Positions 1 to 7,890 of a DNA stretch of 16,575 nt are shown here, in pieces. Both the position numbers and the translations under genes were made by a program. Every line of letters starts with the position of its first letter. Position 1 is the stretch's first letter. A model generated the notes under the pieces. The model worked only from the letters and a program-made list of their open reading frames with translations, made no database searches and was not told where the DNA came from. Origin of the DNA: JBOFCS01 sp051646185 (GTDB lineage: Bacteria; Actinomycetota; Actinomycetes; Mycobacteriales; Mycobacteriaceae); assembly GCA_051646185.1 (NCBI GenBank), contig JBOFCS010000236.1, forward strand, positions 1 through 16,575, read 5' to 3'.

Positions 1-1029
1 CACCGAAGTTACTACGCTTCGGGAAAATCGGGGCGCCGGTGCTGCCTGGGTAACTCCGTCTAGTTCGATAAGAGTTCTGCGCGCAGCCAGATGTGGATGT
101 GCAGGGGCTTCAGTCCACGTGAGGACCGGGGTCACGCAGGCATCGGTATCACCAAAAATAGCTGTCCACTCATCGCGAGTCTTGGTAAGAAAACGATCAG
201 AAAATATTTTTTCCATGTCAGGCCACCGCGACTTATCAAGCTGCATAGGCAGATCCGCAGCAGACAAACCCAAACCCTCCAGAACCAAAGCAAAAAACTG
301 GGGTTCAATTGCACCCACAGCCATGTACTTGCCATCACTACACTCATAGACCTTGTAAAATGGCGCGCCACCATCAAGCAAATTTGACTCACGCTCGTCG
401 GTCACTACACCCACCTGCCGGAATGACCAAGGATGTTGAGCCAGAACACTTGCACCATCAACCATCGCCGCATCAACCGTTTGGCCTAAACCAGAGGTTT
501 CCCGCTCAAATAACGCCGAGACGATTCCCAGCACTAAAAACATGGAACCACCACCAAAGTCACCTACGAGATTCATCGGCGGCACCGGTGGAGTGTCTTT
601 GCGTCCGATGGAATGCAGCACCCCAGTTATAGACAGATAATTAATATCGTGACCAGCGCGCTGAGCCAATGGCCCGTCCTGCCCCCAGCCCGTCATCCGG
701 GCAAAGATTAATCGAGGATTTCGCTGAGCACATTCCTGTGGCCCAATGCCTAAGCGCTCACACACTCCAGGACGAAAACCGTCCACGATAACATCGGCCT
801 TATCTATAAGACTGAGAAGATCCTCAGTGTCTTTTTTAATATCAAGGTCAATAACCCGGCGACCTCTCAGCAAAATATCCTTGTCCTCGGGAGGTAACTG
901 GGCGCCGCCAGGACGCCGCACCCGAACCACATCTGCACCCAGATCAGCCAACAGCATTCCCGCGTGTGGCCCAGGGCCAATCCCACCAAGCTCAATAACC
1001 TTGACACCAACAAGAGGACCTGACTTCAC
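1..1029 (-). CDS. mcr: Alpha-methylacyl-CoA racemase (CoA-transferase family III), 3' end beyond window
   Basis: Epimerises 2-methyl-branched acyl-CoA thioesters (R to S) so that branched fatty acids or sterol side chains can enter beta-oxidation; cytosolic, usually a dimer. I translated it by hand: an uninterrupted reading frame of 343 codons runs from GTG at 1029 to the left edge with no stop. A Shine-Dalgarno AAGGAG (1035-1040) lies 5 nt before the GTG. The N-terminus (LGGIGPGPHAGMLLADLGAD, about residues 14-33) is the CoA-transferase III nucleotide-binding start. H127, D157 and E242 align with His126, Asp156 and Glu241, the catalytic residues I recall for M. tuberculosis MCR, each one residue later, in the same motifs (AGHDIN, NLVGDFGGGSMF, VGAIEPQF). 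The family is about 360 residues, so about 15-20 residues are missing here. It is divergent from an AraC-type regulator, which may control it. Function assignment is strong; natural substrate is inferred. Confidence 0.93.
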   Translation of the reverse strand, partial: MKSGPLVGVKVIELGGIGPGPHAGMLLADLGADVVRVRRPGGAQLPPEDKDILLRGRRVIDLDIKKDTEDLLSLIDKADVIVDGFRPGVCERLGIGPQECAQRNPRLIFARMTGWGQDGPLAQRAGHDINYLSITGVLHSIGRKDTPPVPPMNLVGDFGGGSMFLVLGIVSALFERETSGLGQTVDAAMVDGASVLAQHPWSFRQVGVVTDERESNLLDGGAPFYKVYECSDGKYMAVGAIEPQFFALVLEGLGLSAADLPMQLDKSRWPDMEKIFSDRFLTKTRDEWTAIFGDTDACVTPVLTWTEAPAHPHLAARRTLIELDGVTQAAPAPRFSRSVVTSV

Positions 1030-1165
1030 TAACACTCCTTAACACTTGTATGCCTGGTTGTTGACTTAGCCTATTTACACGGCAAACCGCAGCGTAAACC
1101 GCCCGCGCAAGAGAATAAACGCAGCCTTATCAGCCACGTTAAAGGCCTCGGGACCAGACCGCCAG

Positions 1166-1198
1166 GACCGAAGTGAGCAGGCTACGTGACCGAAGCGA
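1166..1198. promoter_or_regulatory. Candidate AraC-type operator: two direct repeats 22 bp apart
   Basis: GACCGAAGTGA (1166-1176) and GACCGAAGCGA (1188-1198) are 11-bp direct repeats differing at one position, with starts exactly 22 bp apart, i.e. about two helical turns on the same face. AraC-family regulators typically bind such phased direct half-sites. A partial inverted copy, GCGCTTCGG, lies at 1242-1250. The repeats sit in the divergent region between the racemase gene and the AraC-type gene, 78 bp before the latter's start. Binding is inferred. Confidence 0.45.
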
Positions 1199-1234
1199 CC
1201 GCGACTGCTTAAAGTAGTTACTTGCCAGGACAAA

Positions 1235-1240
1235 TATAGA
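1235..1240 (+). promoter_or_regulatory. Possible -10 element of the AraC-type gene
   Basis: TATAGA fits the actinobacterial TAnnnA/T -10 pattern and would place the transcript start near 1247, giving a leader of about 29 nt before the ATG at 1276. I see no convincing -35 at 16-18 bp upstream, so the call is weak. Confidence 0.3.
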
Positions 1241-1275
1241 AGCGCTTCGGACCGCAGAACGGAGAGGAACAGGGT

Positions 1276-2322
1276 ATGAACACACCAACTATTCCCATAG
1301 AGTTCCTACTCCGGGCAGTTCGGGTCGCCACAGATGCCGGAGGTGATCTCAGTCGAGTTTTCCGCGATGCTGGCATTCCCGAAGAAATCCTTCTGGATAA
1401 AACCAGCTTTATTACTTCAGAACAAGCTACCGCCTTTACCCAGGCAACCTGGACGACCACTGGGGACGAACTGTTCGGACTTGGCTCCGCTCCAGTTGCG
1501 CGCGGCACTTTCAGATTACTGAGCCTGGCCTTAATACATTCCCCAGATCTTGGCACTGCCCTCGGTCGAATCTCCGATTTACTGCCAGTACTACCTTCTA
1601 TGCCTGAAGTAGCGATAAGCAGCAGCGAAAATACTTCTCGCATTGAAATACGATTCAGCCCGGAACAACTTTCCGAAAAAATATCGAAACGCTTGTCTGA
1701 AGAAAGCACCCAAGACGCCGTAAAAATTCTTACAGACTTTATCCTCATCGTGATGCATCGCTTTTCCGCCTGGCTCATCGGCAAAAGAATTAAACTCATC
1801 TCGGTGGAACTTCCCTACCCCATCCCTGAAAAGGTTATGGCAAAAAACTACGATCATATTTTTGGTGTACCGGTAAACTTCAATGCACCATTGGCCGCCC
1901 TGGAGTTCAATAACGAGCTCCTCACCTCACCCGTGGTTCAGTCGGAAGAGACTCTGGCGCAATATCTTCGCGAATCTCCAACTCAGTTATTTACCGAACG
2001 CGATTACGAAAGCACCGTCTCATCTAAAGTTCGCAGGATTTTTGAGCTAGGGTCAAACGGTCGAGCTGCAAGCGGTACCGCCATTGCCCATATGCTTGCG
2101 GTTAGCCCCGCCCATCTACGGCGATTACTAAGACAAGAAGGAACCTCTGTCAATCAGCTTAGAGAAGAAGTCCTTAAAGACGCAGCCATATCAGCACTCA
2201 GACGCGGGGAATCCGTGGAACAGTTGTCAGCACAACTTGGATTCTCTGAACCCAGCGCATTCCGAAGAGCTTTTAAACGATGGACAGGTAAGACTCCCAG
2301 TACATTTCGGACACAAACCTGA
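1276..2322 (+). CDS. AraC-family transcriptional regulator with arabinose-binding-like N-domain
   Basis: DNA-binding regulator of 348 residues. Residues about 8-215 look like the PF12625-type N-terminal domain (start PIEFLLRAVRVATDAGGDLS, then DAGIPEEIL) found in OruR/Rv1395-like AraC proteins. The C-terminal HTH_18 domain spans about 247-346: first helix-turn-helix around 266-287 (IAHMLAVSPAHLRRLLRQEG), second around 313-335 carrying the AraC signature LGFSEPSAFRRAFKRWTGKTP. Start choice: ATG at 1276 with GGAGAGG (1261-1267) 8 nt upstream. It is transcribed divergently from the racemase gene, a layout typical of a local regulator; phased direct repeats between them (1166-1198) are a plausible binding site. 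The inducer is unknown; a branched fatty acid, its CoA ester or a sterol catabolite is a guess from the neighbour. Confidence 0.9.
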   Translation: MNTPTIPIEFLLRAVRVATDAGGDLSRVFRDAGIPEEILLDKTSFITSEQATAFTQATWTTTGDELFGLGSAPVARGTFRLLSLALIHSPDLGTALGRISDLLPVLPSMPEVAISSSENTSRIEIRFSPEQLSEKISKRLSEESTQDAVKILTDFILIVMHRFSAWLIGKRIKLISVELPYPIPEKVMAKNYDHIFGVPVNFNAPLAALEFNNELLTSPVVQSEETLAQYLRESPTQLFTERDYESTVSSKVRRIFELGSNGRAASGTAIAHMLAVSPAHLRRLLRQEGTSVNQLREEVLKDAAISALRRGESVEQLSAQLGFSEPSAFRRAFKRWTGKTPSTFRTQT

Positions 2323-2343
2323 ATTTATTGATACTTGACCCTA

Positions 2344-3921
2344 TCACCTATCACACTTGGCGATCGGATTAGATTGCAAAGCCATTTGGGCTTTTTTTAC
2401 CGAAAAGTTAAACTGATACCACTTATGACCATCTTCTTTACTGAGTTTTTGAACACTTCGAGTAAGCACACAAGAACGAATGCTCTCTGGTAAATTTGAG
2501 AGCACAGGTATTGCGTCAAAAGATAATTCAGATAGATACTCTTCATCGATTTTACCCGTTTGATTAAAGCGTTCAATATTATGACTGGCAATGACCCGAT
2601 CGGGGTTAAGCAAAGCGAGAAAAACCAAAAATATGGTCGCACTCAAAAAAGAGCTAAGTGCCAGTTGTGTTCCTCGTAATGTCATGCCAGCAATAAGTAA
2701 CAAAATAAAGATCAATCCTAGCCACAGTTCAGTAGAGAATACTATAAAACGCAGTCTGGTAAACCCGAATTCGTTCTGATAGAGCCACATCCGACGCAAA
2801 GCAGAAAAAACGATAATAAGACTTAATAAGCACAGGGTGCCCAAAATGATTCGCAAATACATTCGGTCAATCGGATTTGTTCGATCAGCATTACCGATCA
2901 CAACAGCAATGACCACAAGGGTGAGAATAGTCACAGCAAGGAGTTGCCAAAACCCCTGTCTTGCATGCTCTGCATAAGTTACCCCTGCCGTTTTCAGTAC
3001 ATACTCACGACCACCAAAAAGCGTGAAAAGTTGCACAACAACGAAACTAAGGAAAAGTAGGTCCACCATCACCACAGGCAGAGCCCACTCCCAACGGGCC
3101 AGCGCCTTGCTCTTCTTTGGAGCCAAAAGGTCAAACTTCGGTGTAAATATCAATAAATAACTTGCGGCTAAAGCAATGAAAGCTACAAACAAGCCTACTA
3201 CTAACTTACTAACCACATTGTCATCAGCTTCAAAGGGAGCCAGCCTACCAAGCAATGCACCATACTGTGCATCAGCAGCAGAAAAAAGCATCGAAAAGAT
3301 ACCCACCATGAAGACAGTGGCAATAAATACAGCCGCCACTCTACCAGGATGCACCCCTCGTGCCACCCTGGAATTGCCTTTTATTCTCACTATCCCTCTA
3401 CGTAGCCAACCCAAAACCCTTACTGGAGTTAGCCATAAGACTATCGAACTGACAAATAATGCAGTCCATGTTTTCCCCCCAATAAGAGCATAAGAAAATA
3501 TTATCCAGGCACCAATTATGCTAAATACATTGATCCATAAAACATCCCGAAATGAACATATAGAAAGTAGTAAAATACTTTGGATGAGCAAAAAGTATTG
3601 CATCGCCGTTGGCTTCTTTTTGCTGGTGTAAAAAATTAAAATTATTACTATAGAACCAAAAATTGGTACACCAATACCCAATGAAGATAAGTCTATAAAT
3701 TGTGTCGCCAAGATACCCAACATCAAGGCCATCACTATGTGCTGCAGGGTGGCAATAGAAGTTCCATCCTTACGCCAAACTTTACTGGGCCAAAGTCGCG
3801 GTGGGTGACGTACATATCCAGGAACCGCTGCCCCTAATTGCGGGTAAACACATGCTGGCTGCTGTATCGGCGGGCTTGCTGAACCACTTATTCGGCTAGC
3901 AATAGGTTCTTGTTCTTGCAT
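2344..3921 (-). CDS. DUF4173/DUF4153-type multipass membrane protein
   Basis: Integral membrane protein of 525 residues and unknown biochemical role. A soluble proline-rich N-terminus (1-55) is followed by about 10-12 hydrophobic segments between residues 57 and 440 (for example 61-77, 84-99, 107-122, 130-146, 195-213, 238-260, 280-302, 326-343, 356-373, 397-413, 421-438) and a hydrophilic tail of about 85 residues. Family hallmarks are GVTYAEHARQGFWQLL (313-328), YQNEFGFTRLR (381-391), LNPDRVIA..NIERF (438-452) and EEYLSELSFDAIPVL (460-474). Start choice: ATG at 3921, because AGGAAGGA lies just upstream; a longer frame begins only with TTG at 3972 and has no ribosome site. It follows the histidine kinase by 71 nt on the same strand and is probably co-transcribed, suggesting it is either a target or a sensory partner of the two-component system. 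Confidence 0.8.
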   Translation of the reverse strand: MQEQEPIASRISGSASPPIQQPACVYPQLGAAVPGYVRHPPRLWPSKVWRKDGTSIATLQHIVMALMLGILATQFIDLSSLGIGVPIFGSIVIILIFYTSKKKPTAMQYFLLIQSILLLSICSFRDVLWINVFSIIGAWIIFSYALIGGKTWTALFVSSIVLWLTPVRVLGWLRRGIVRIKGNSRVARGVHPGRVAAVFIATVFMVGIFSMLFSAADAQYGALLGRLAPFEADDNVVSKLVVGLFVAFIALAASYLLIFTPKFDLLAPKKSKALARWEWALPVVMVDLLFLSFVVVQLFTLFGGREYVLKTAGVTYAEHARQGFWQLLAVTILTLVVIAVVIGNADRTNPIDRMYLRIILGTLCLLSLIIVFSALRRMWLYQNEFGFTRLRFIVFSTELWLGLIFILLLIAGMTLRGTQLALSSFLSATIFLVFLALLNPDRVIASHNIERFNQTGKIDEEYLSELSFDAIPVLSNLPESIRSCVLTRSVQKLSKEDGHKWYQFNFSVKKAQMALQSNPIAKCDR

Positions 3922-3992
3922 AATTTTCCTTCCTCGACTAATTTTGGGCATGGCAAACCACGGGTTCAACAACCCAGGAATTTTCTCTTAAT

Positions 3993-5024
3993 TTATTTTC
4001 TTGGCAATACTATTCGCATACAACATCCTGGATTATCGCCAACAACGGCAATAGATCCACCATGTAATTCAATTGCCCAGCGCGCTATGGCCAAACCTAA
4101 ACCTGTTCCCCCGCCGGTCGCCCCTCCTTGAGTGAAACGTTCAAATACCTTCAACCGCTCCGCTGCCGGAATACCGGGACCTTCATCCTGAACATCAATA
4201 ACCACGCCAAGATTTTTTTCATAAGAAGAGATCCACACAGTCGATCCCGCCGGAGCATGCCGGGTTGCATTATCAAGTAAATTTGTGATCACCTGACGTA
4301 ATCTTGAAATATCTGCATTAACTTCCAAATCTGAAGGATGAACAGCTACAACTAAATTTACTTGCCGTTCTGCATATTCAATATGTGCTATCGCGTCTTG
4401 AAGAAATTCCTCCAAACGAAAATTTTGTCGGGATAAGGTAACTACTCCACCCTCAAGCCTCGATAAATCAAGGAGTTCAGTGACTAAATCGCCTAACCGT
4501 TGCGTCTGTTTGAGAGCAAGCACTAATGTCTCTGGATCTGGCCGTGCAATCCCATCTACAATGTTCTCTAGGACTGCATGTAAAGCACTAATCGGAGTTC
4601 GAAGTTCATGCGAGACATTGCCAATAAGCTCTCTCCGGTAACGATCTGCCGCTTCCAGATCAGCCGACATTTGATTAAAAGCTCGAGCTAATTCGCCAAT
4701 TTCATCACGCGAAGTTGACTGTACTCGCAACGAATAATCACCTCGAGCCATAGATTTTGCCGCAATGGTCATCCCACGTAGCGGGGAAGTCATTCCATGT
4801 GCAAGCAGTTGCGTCACCACCAGTGCAACCACCATTGCAGATAACAATGCGTAGCGAAACATCCACTGTTTGGTAACCCAAAACATCAGTGAAGAAAAGA
4901 AAAGCGCGGTAACCACTAATAAACCCGTCTTGATCTTAAATGAACCCATCGGGTCAAGAGGCCTGGGCAATCTACTCAGAAAGCCTGCTCTTCCTGATCC
5001 CGAGGAAGACTTTCGCAACATCAT
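3993..5024 (-). CDS. Sensor histidine kinase, HAMP type, with minimal extracytoplasmic region
   Basis: Membrane-bound kinase of 343 residues that autophosphorylates on His and passes phosphate to the response regulator encoded directly upstream. A basic N-terminus (1-30) precedes two transmembrane helices at about 33-50 and 56-75, with only a few residues between them, so there is no room for a folded external sensor domain. The HAMP linker is at about 76-128. HisKA carries H139 in SHELRTP; HATPase_c has the N box (NLLDNATRH, N248 and N252), G1 box DEGPG (280-284), the ERFTQG stretch and G2 box GGTGLGLA (305-312). All catalytic residues are present. Its ATG overlaps the stop of the regulator gene (ATGA), implying translational coupling. 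The stimulus is unknown. Confidence 0.95.
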   Translation of the reverse strand: MMLRKSSSGSGRAGFLSRLPRPLDPMGSFKIKTGLLVVTALFFSSLMFWVTKQWMFRYALLSAMVVALVVTQLLAHGMTSPLRGMTIAAKSMARGDYSLRVQSTSRDEIGELARAFNQMSADLEAADRYRRELIGNVSHELRTPISALHAVLENIVDGIARPDPETLVLALKQTQRLGDLVTELLDLSRLEGGVVTLSRQNFRLEEFLQDAIAHIEYAERQVNLVVAVHPSDLEVNADISRLRQVITNLLDNATRHAPAGSTVWISSYEKNLGVVIDVQDEGPGIPAAERLKVFERFTQGGATGGGTGLGLAIARWAIELHGGSIAVVGDNPGCCMRIVLPRK

Positions 5025-5698
5025 AACGGCACCTCAACCGCATACCCCACACCATGAGCGGTACGGATTAAGTCACTACCTAGCTTGCGACGTAAGGCTT
5101 TTACATGGCTATCGACGGTGCGGCTTCCCACTCCATCGACCCACCCCCACACTTGTTCTAGTAGAACTTCCCTAGCAACAACAACCCCTGGTTTAGTTGC
5201 AAGATAGACTAGAAGATCAAATTCAGTTCTAGTAAGTAAATATTCAGTACTATTGCGAAACACTCTTCTGCTGCTTAGATTTATTTGCAAATCACCAACT
5301 TTCACTACCGATTCTTCAAAATACGTTGTGCGATCTGATCTTCGAAGTAATGCATGAATACGAGCAACCAGTTCCCGCATGCTAAACGGTTTAGTTAAAT
5401 AATCATCTGCACCTACACCCAAACCAACCAGTAAATCCGTCTCGTCACCCCGCGCAGTAAGCATAAGAACCGACACCGGACGCGTGGCCTGTATCCTGCG
5501 ACAGACTTCTAATCCGTCAAATCCCGGCAACATAACATCCAGGACCACGAGGTCCGGAGTGACCCGTTCCGCCGTCGCCACAGCACCGGGACCATCTGCA
5601 GCAACGTAAACATCAAATCCTTCAGATCTAAGCCGCATAGCAATTGACTCGGAGATCGCCCGTTCATCATCTACTACCAGAACTCTTCGCTGGGTCAT
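5021..5698 (-). CDS. OmpR/PhoB-family response regulator
   Basis: Transcription factor of 225 residues. The receiver domain (about 4-117) has the acidic pair D10/D11, phospho-acceptor D54 (VVLDVMLPG), switch residue T81 and K103 (KPF). The winged-helix effector domain (about 128-223) ends in RTVDSHVKALRRKLG and RTAHGVGYAVE, the OmpR DNA-recognition signature. First gene of a minus-strand operon with the kinase (4-nt ATGA overlap) and the DUF4173 protein. I see no Shine-Dalgarno close to the ATG at 5698, while a -10-like TAATAC lies 10 nt upstream, so the message may be leaderless. I could not assign it to a named corynebacterial system. Confidence 0.95.
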   Translation of the reverse strand: MTQRRVLVVDDERAISESIAMRLRSEGFDVYVAADGPGAVATAERVTPDLVVLDVMLPGFDGLEVCRRIQATRPVSVLMLTARGDETDLLVGLGVGADDYLTKPFSMRELVARIHALLRRSDRTTYFEESVVKVGDLQINLSSRRVFRNSTEYLLTRTEFDLLVYLATKPGVVVAREVLLEQVWGWVDGVGSRTVDSHVKALRRKLGSDLIRTAHGVGYAVEVPL

Positions 5699-5708
5699 GC
5701 GTACAACT

Positions 5709-5714
5709 GTATTA
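5709..5714 (-). promoter_or_regulatory. Candidate -10 box giving a near-leaderless transcript
   Basis: Read on the minus strand this is TAATAC (4 of 6 matches to TATAAT). A transcript start about 7 nt further on would fall at about 5698-5703, at or within a few bases of the response-regulator ATG (5698). A weak -35-like TTCCTA sits 17 bp further upstream (5732-5737). Confidence 0.4.
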
Positions 5715-5774
5715 CCTAGCTATGGACATGCTAGGAAGAGACTGTGAAGGTTTTGTGTAGGTTTGCCAGAAGAG

Positions 5775-6545
5775 TTAAATCCCTGAGCTAATTTTAAAAA
5801 CCGCCCCACTCGGGTCGGTAGCTGTAGCCAAGCGCCCATAGGGAGAATCCTCGGCAGGCTGGAGTACCCTCCCTCCTAATTTTGTAATGCTTTCTAAAGT
5901 TGCGTCAACGTCCATCGCGCCAAAATAAACTTGCCAATGGGACGAAACTCCCGGAGGGAAAGAGTCGGCCGCATCAAAGATTCCAGCATATTCAACAGCG
6001 CCATTAGTGAAAACTGTATATCGGAACTCTTCCGTATCACTGAGCACTGATGTTGTCCAACCAAACACTGACTGATAAAAGTCCACAGCTACGGCGTAGT
6101 CATTTGTATACAACTCATGCCAAACCGGGGTTCCAGGTTTGCCAGTTATACCAAATCCTTTGTGTGCCAATGGTTGCCATAAACCAATAGCTGCTCCTGT
6201 TGGATCTGACACAAAACCCATAACCCCAAGATCCATCACATCTACTGCTTCAACAATGGGTTTAGACCCAGCCGCTACCGCAGCACTTAAAGTCACGCGG
6301 GCATCAGCAGTATTGAGATAGGTGGACCAGGTATCGGAGATTTCTCCGGCACTCTCGTTAGCCATCATCCCCGCTATCGGGGCATCGTCTTGAAAAAAAT
6401 TGACATAATTTCCGAACTGCTCGCCTAGATGCTGCGCAGTCCAACCAAAAACAGCGCCATAAAAGTCCTCAGCCCGATGCTTATCAGAACTCAAAAGCTC
6501 GAGCCATACTGGCGCCCCAACCGGTGCTTCTTCACGAATTGGCAC
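5775..6545 (-). CDS. Two-domain VOC/glyoxalase-superfamily protein (TB27.3-like)
   Basis: 256-residue cytosolic protein with two tandem VOC (vicinal oxygen chelate) beta-alpha-beta-beta-beta units, about residues 11-126 and 137-255. The repeats are visible as PVWLELLSSD...AEDFYGAVFGW and PVWHELYTND...AVDFYQSVFGW, and as FVSDPTGAAIGLWQ and TATDPSGAVFKI. By memory the closest well-known relative is the M. tuberculosis antigen TB27.3/CFP-30B (Rv0577), about 260 residues, whose enzymatic role is uncertain; a glyoxalase, dioxygenase or binding-protein function cannot be separated from sequence alone. The start is GTG at 6545, fixed by AAGGAG (6553-6558) 7 nt upstream. It stands alone, 76 nt downstream of the response-regulator start but on the same strand, so it could read through into that operon. 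Confidence 0.88.
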   Translation of the reverse strand: MPIREEAPVGAPVWLELLSSDKHRAEDFYGAVFGWTAQHLGEQFGNYVNFFQDDAPIAGMMANESAGEISDTWSTYLNTADARVTLSAAVAAGSKPIVEAVDVMDLGVMGFVSDPTGAAIGLWQPLAHKGFGITGKPGTPVWHELYTNDYAVAVDFYQSVFGWTTSVLSDTEEFRYTVFTNGAVEYAGIFDAADSFPPGVSSHWQVYFGAMDVDATLESITKLGGRVLQPAEDSPYGRLATATDPSGAVFKISSGI

Positions 6546-6580
6546 AATATTTCTCCTTAATCACCCACAAAATATTTGAA

Positions 6581-6608
6581 AAGATACCCAAACAGTAGTG
6601 ACTAGCAA
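6581..6608 (-). promoter_or_regulatory. Possible promoter of the VOC gene
   Basis: On the minus strand TTGCTA (6603-6608) and TATCTT (6581-6586) are separated by 16 bp and lie 36 bp before the GTG start, leaving room for the AAGGAG ribosome site. Both hexamers match consensus only partly. Confidence 0.3.
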
Positions 6609-6784
6609 CACAGAACTCAGAGCTTAATTCTCACGTGACATTATGTACAGCACATATTGATGACTGCAGCTAATTAGCCTGCTCACATGAAAGATAATAT
6701 GCCTACCAGCAGTTTTCCCTTGAAGAGTAATCAACTCAGATAAAATTTGTAACAACTAGCTAAGAAAGATCGATAAACCACCCG

Positions 6785-6800
6785 ACCTGAGAGATCAGGT
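6785..6800. repeat. Perfect dyad upstream of the mycolyltransferase gene
   Basis: ACCTGA (6785-6790) and TCAGGT (6795-6800) form a perfect 6-bp inverted repeat around GAGA, 46-61 bp upstream of the start-codon region. It could be a repressor operator or a small leader hairpin; the sequence alone does not decide. Confidence 0.4.
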
Positions 6801-6845
6801 GTTGTGCAATCAAGGTGATGTACTGAGACGTGAAGAAAGAGTGGT

Positions 6846-7862
6846 TTGTCGGTGTCTATGGCGTGGTTAAAAACTGATCTATGTGCTGCTAAAAAATTAA
6901 TGCGGTCCGTTGTTCTCATGCTGGCAGCCGTCCCGGTATTTCTCGGACTGATTGGGTCCACCGCAGTTGTACTGGCACCAACCGCTCAAGCACGTCCTTC
7001 GAGCGGTATTCGCAGCGACGAATGGGTCTATTCCGGTGCGATGAATAGGTGGATACTGGTCCAGGTTCAGTGGGCTAAACGTGGCGGCAATGCGGCCCTC
7101 TATCTCCTTGATGGACTCCGTGCACGTGATGACTGGAATGGGTGGGATATCGAAACCGATGCCTTCCAGCAGTTTGCTGAAAATAATATTACCGTTGTTA
7201 TGCCCGTTGGTGGACAGTCGAGCTTTTACAGCGATTGGTACTTCCCTTCCAACTCCAATAATCAGAACTACACCTACAAATGGGAAACATTTCTGACCCA
7301 AGAACTTCCATCATTCCTGGAACGGAGAGGGGTCTCACGATACAATAATGCCATTGCTGGGGTGTCCATGGGTGCAACCGCCGCTATTACTTTGGCGGCC
7401 TACCATCGAGATCAATTCCGTTTTGCTGGATCGTTCTCCGGATACCTCAATATCTCCGCACCCGGAATGCCTGAAGCCATTCGCATCGCATTACTCGATG
7501 CTGGACAGTTCAACGCCGACTCAATGTGGGGGCCGCCCTGGGACCCAGCTTGGCGTCGCAACGATCCGTATGTCTCGGCTGATCGCCTACGGAATATGCC
7601 ACTCTACATTTCCGCCGCAAGTGGCCTACCTGGCCAATACAATAATCCGTCTGCACCAATCGATTACTTCAACACTGCAACAGGAATGGGCATCGAAGCG
7701 CTGTCTCTTCTCAATACCCGCTCCTTCCAAACAAAGGCGAACAGCCTTGGTCTCTGGGCCACATACAGTTTCCCTGCAGCTGGCACGCATATGTGGCGCT
7801 ACTGGCAAGATGAGCTGTGGAATGCTCGCCCAATAATTTTGAATACTCTCAACGCATGGTGA
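6846..7862 (+). CDS. Secreted mycolyltransferase, antigen 85/esterase D family
   Basis: Transfers mycolic acid from trehalose monomycolate to arabinogalactan or to another trehalose monomycolate, building the outer membrane; acts outside the plasma membrane. 338 residues from the longest start. A Sec signal peptide is clear: basic KKLMR (16-20), hydrophobic core about 21-43, cleavage likely after AQA (47-49). The alpha/beta-hydrolase fold has nucleophile S174 in GVSMG, E284 (GMGIEAL) and H315 in GTHMWRYW, matching the Ser-Glu-His triad of antigen 85 (GTHSW in the family). WNGWD (97-101) and SSFYSDWY (125-132) also match the family. Start is uncertain: TTG 6846, GTG 6852 and ATG 6858 are all in frame; the purine-rich GAAAGAG (6835-6841) sits best for GTG 6852. 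Single gene, ended by a strong terminator. Confidence 0.93.
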   Translation: MSVSMAWLKTDLCAAKKLMRSVVLMLAAVPVFLGLIGSTAVVLAPTAQARPSSGIRSDEWVYSGAMNRWILVQVQWAKRGGNAALYLLDGLRARDDWNGWDIETDAFQQFAENNITVVMPVGGQSSFYSDWYFPSNSNNQNYTYKWETFLTQELPSFLERRGVSRYNNAIAGVSMGATAAITLAAYHRDQFRFAGSFSGYLNISAPGMPEAIRIALLDAGQFNADSMWGPPWDPAWRRNDPYVSADRLRNMPLYISAASGLPGQYNNPSAPIDYFNTATGMGIEALSLLNTRSFQTKANSLGLWATYSFPAAGTHMWRYWQDELWNARPIILNTLNAW

Positions 7863-7864
7863 CA

Positions 7865-7888
7865 AGCAACTAAGCTGTCTAAGTTGCT
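7865..7888 (+). repeat. Small inverted repeat preceding the terminator
   Basis: AGCAACT (7865-7871) and AGTTGCT (7882-7888) pair perfectly around a 10-nt loop just after the mycolyltransferase stop codon and only 2 nt before the terminator stem, making a tandem 3' hairpin. Confidence 0.5.
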
Positions 7889-7890
7889 GG

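Larger units (their letters stand above)
6546..6845. other. 300-bp intergenic region between VOC and mycolyltransferase genes
   Basis: AT-rich divergent spacer. It contains the candidate VOC promoter (6581-6608), an 8-bp palindrome TCACGTGA (6631-6638), a TTGAAG/TAAAAT pair with a short 15-bp spacer (6720-6746) that might drive the mycolyltransferase gene, and the dyad at 6785-6800. I see no open frame with a ribosome site and no RNA gene here. Confidence 0.5.

Noticed and set aside
746..1042. Plus-strand open frames across 91-1042
   Set aside because: They are antisense to the racemase gene, whose minus-strand frame gives clear family motifs throughout.
3922..3972. Longer N-terminus for the DUF4173 protein starting at TTG 3972
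   Set aside because: No ribosome site before it, while AGGAAGGA directly precedes the ATG at 3921.
6631..6638. TCACGTGA palindrome
   Set aside because: Eight bases are expected by chance at this scale and it has no placement relative to a clear promoter.
6858..6902. Internal ATG at 6900 as mycolyltransferase start
   Set aside because: No ribosome site before it; the three start codons at 6846-6858 are nearer a purine-rich stretch, and the extra basic N-region fits signal peptides of this family.
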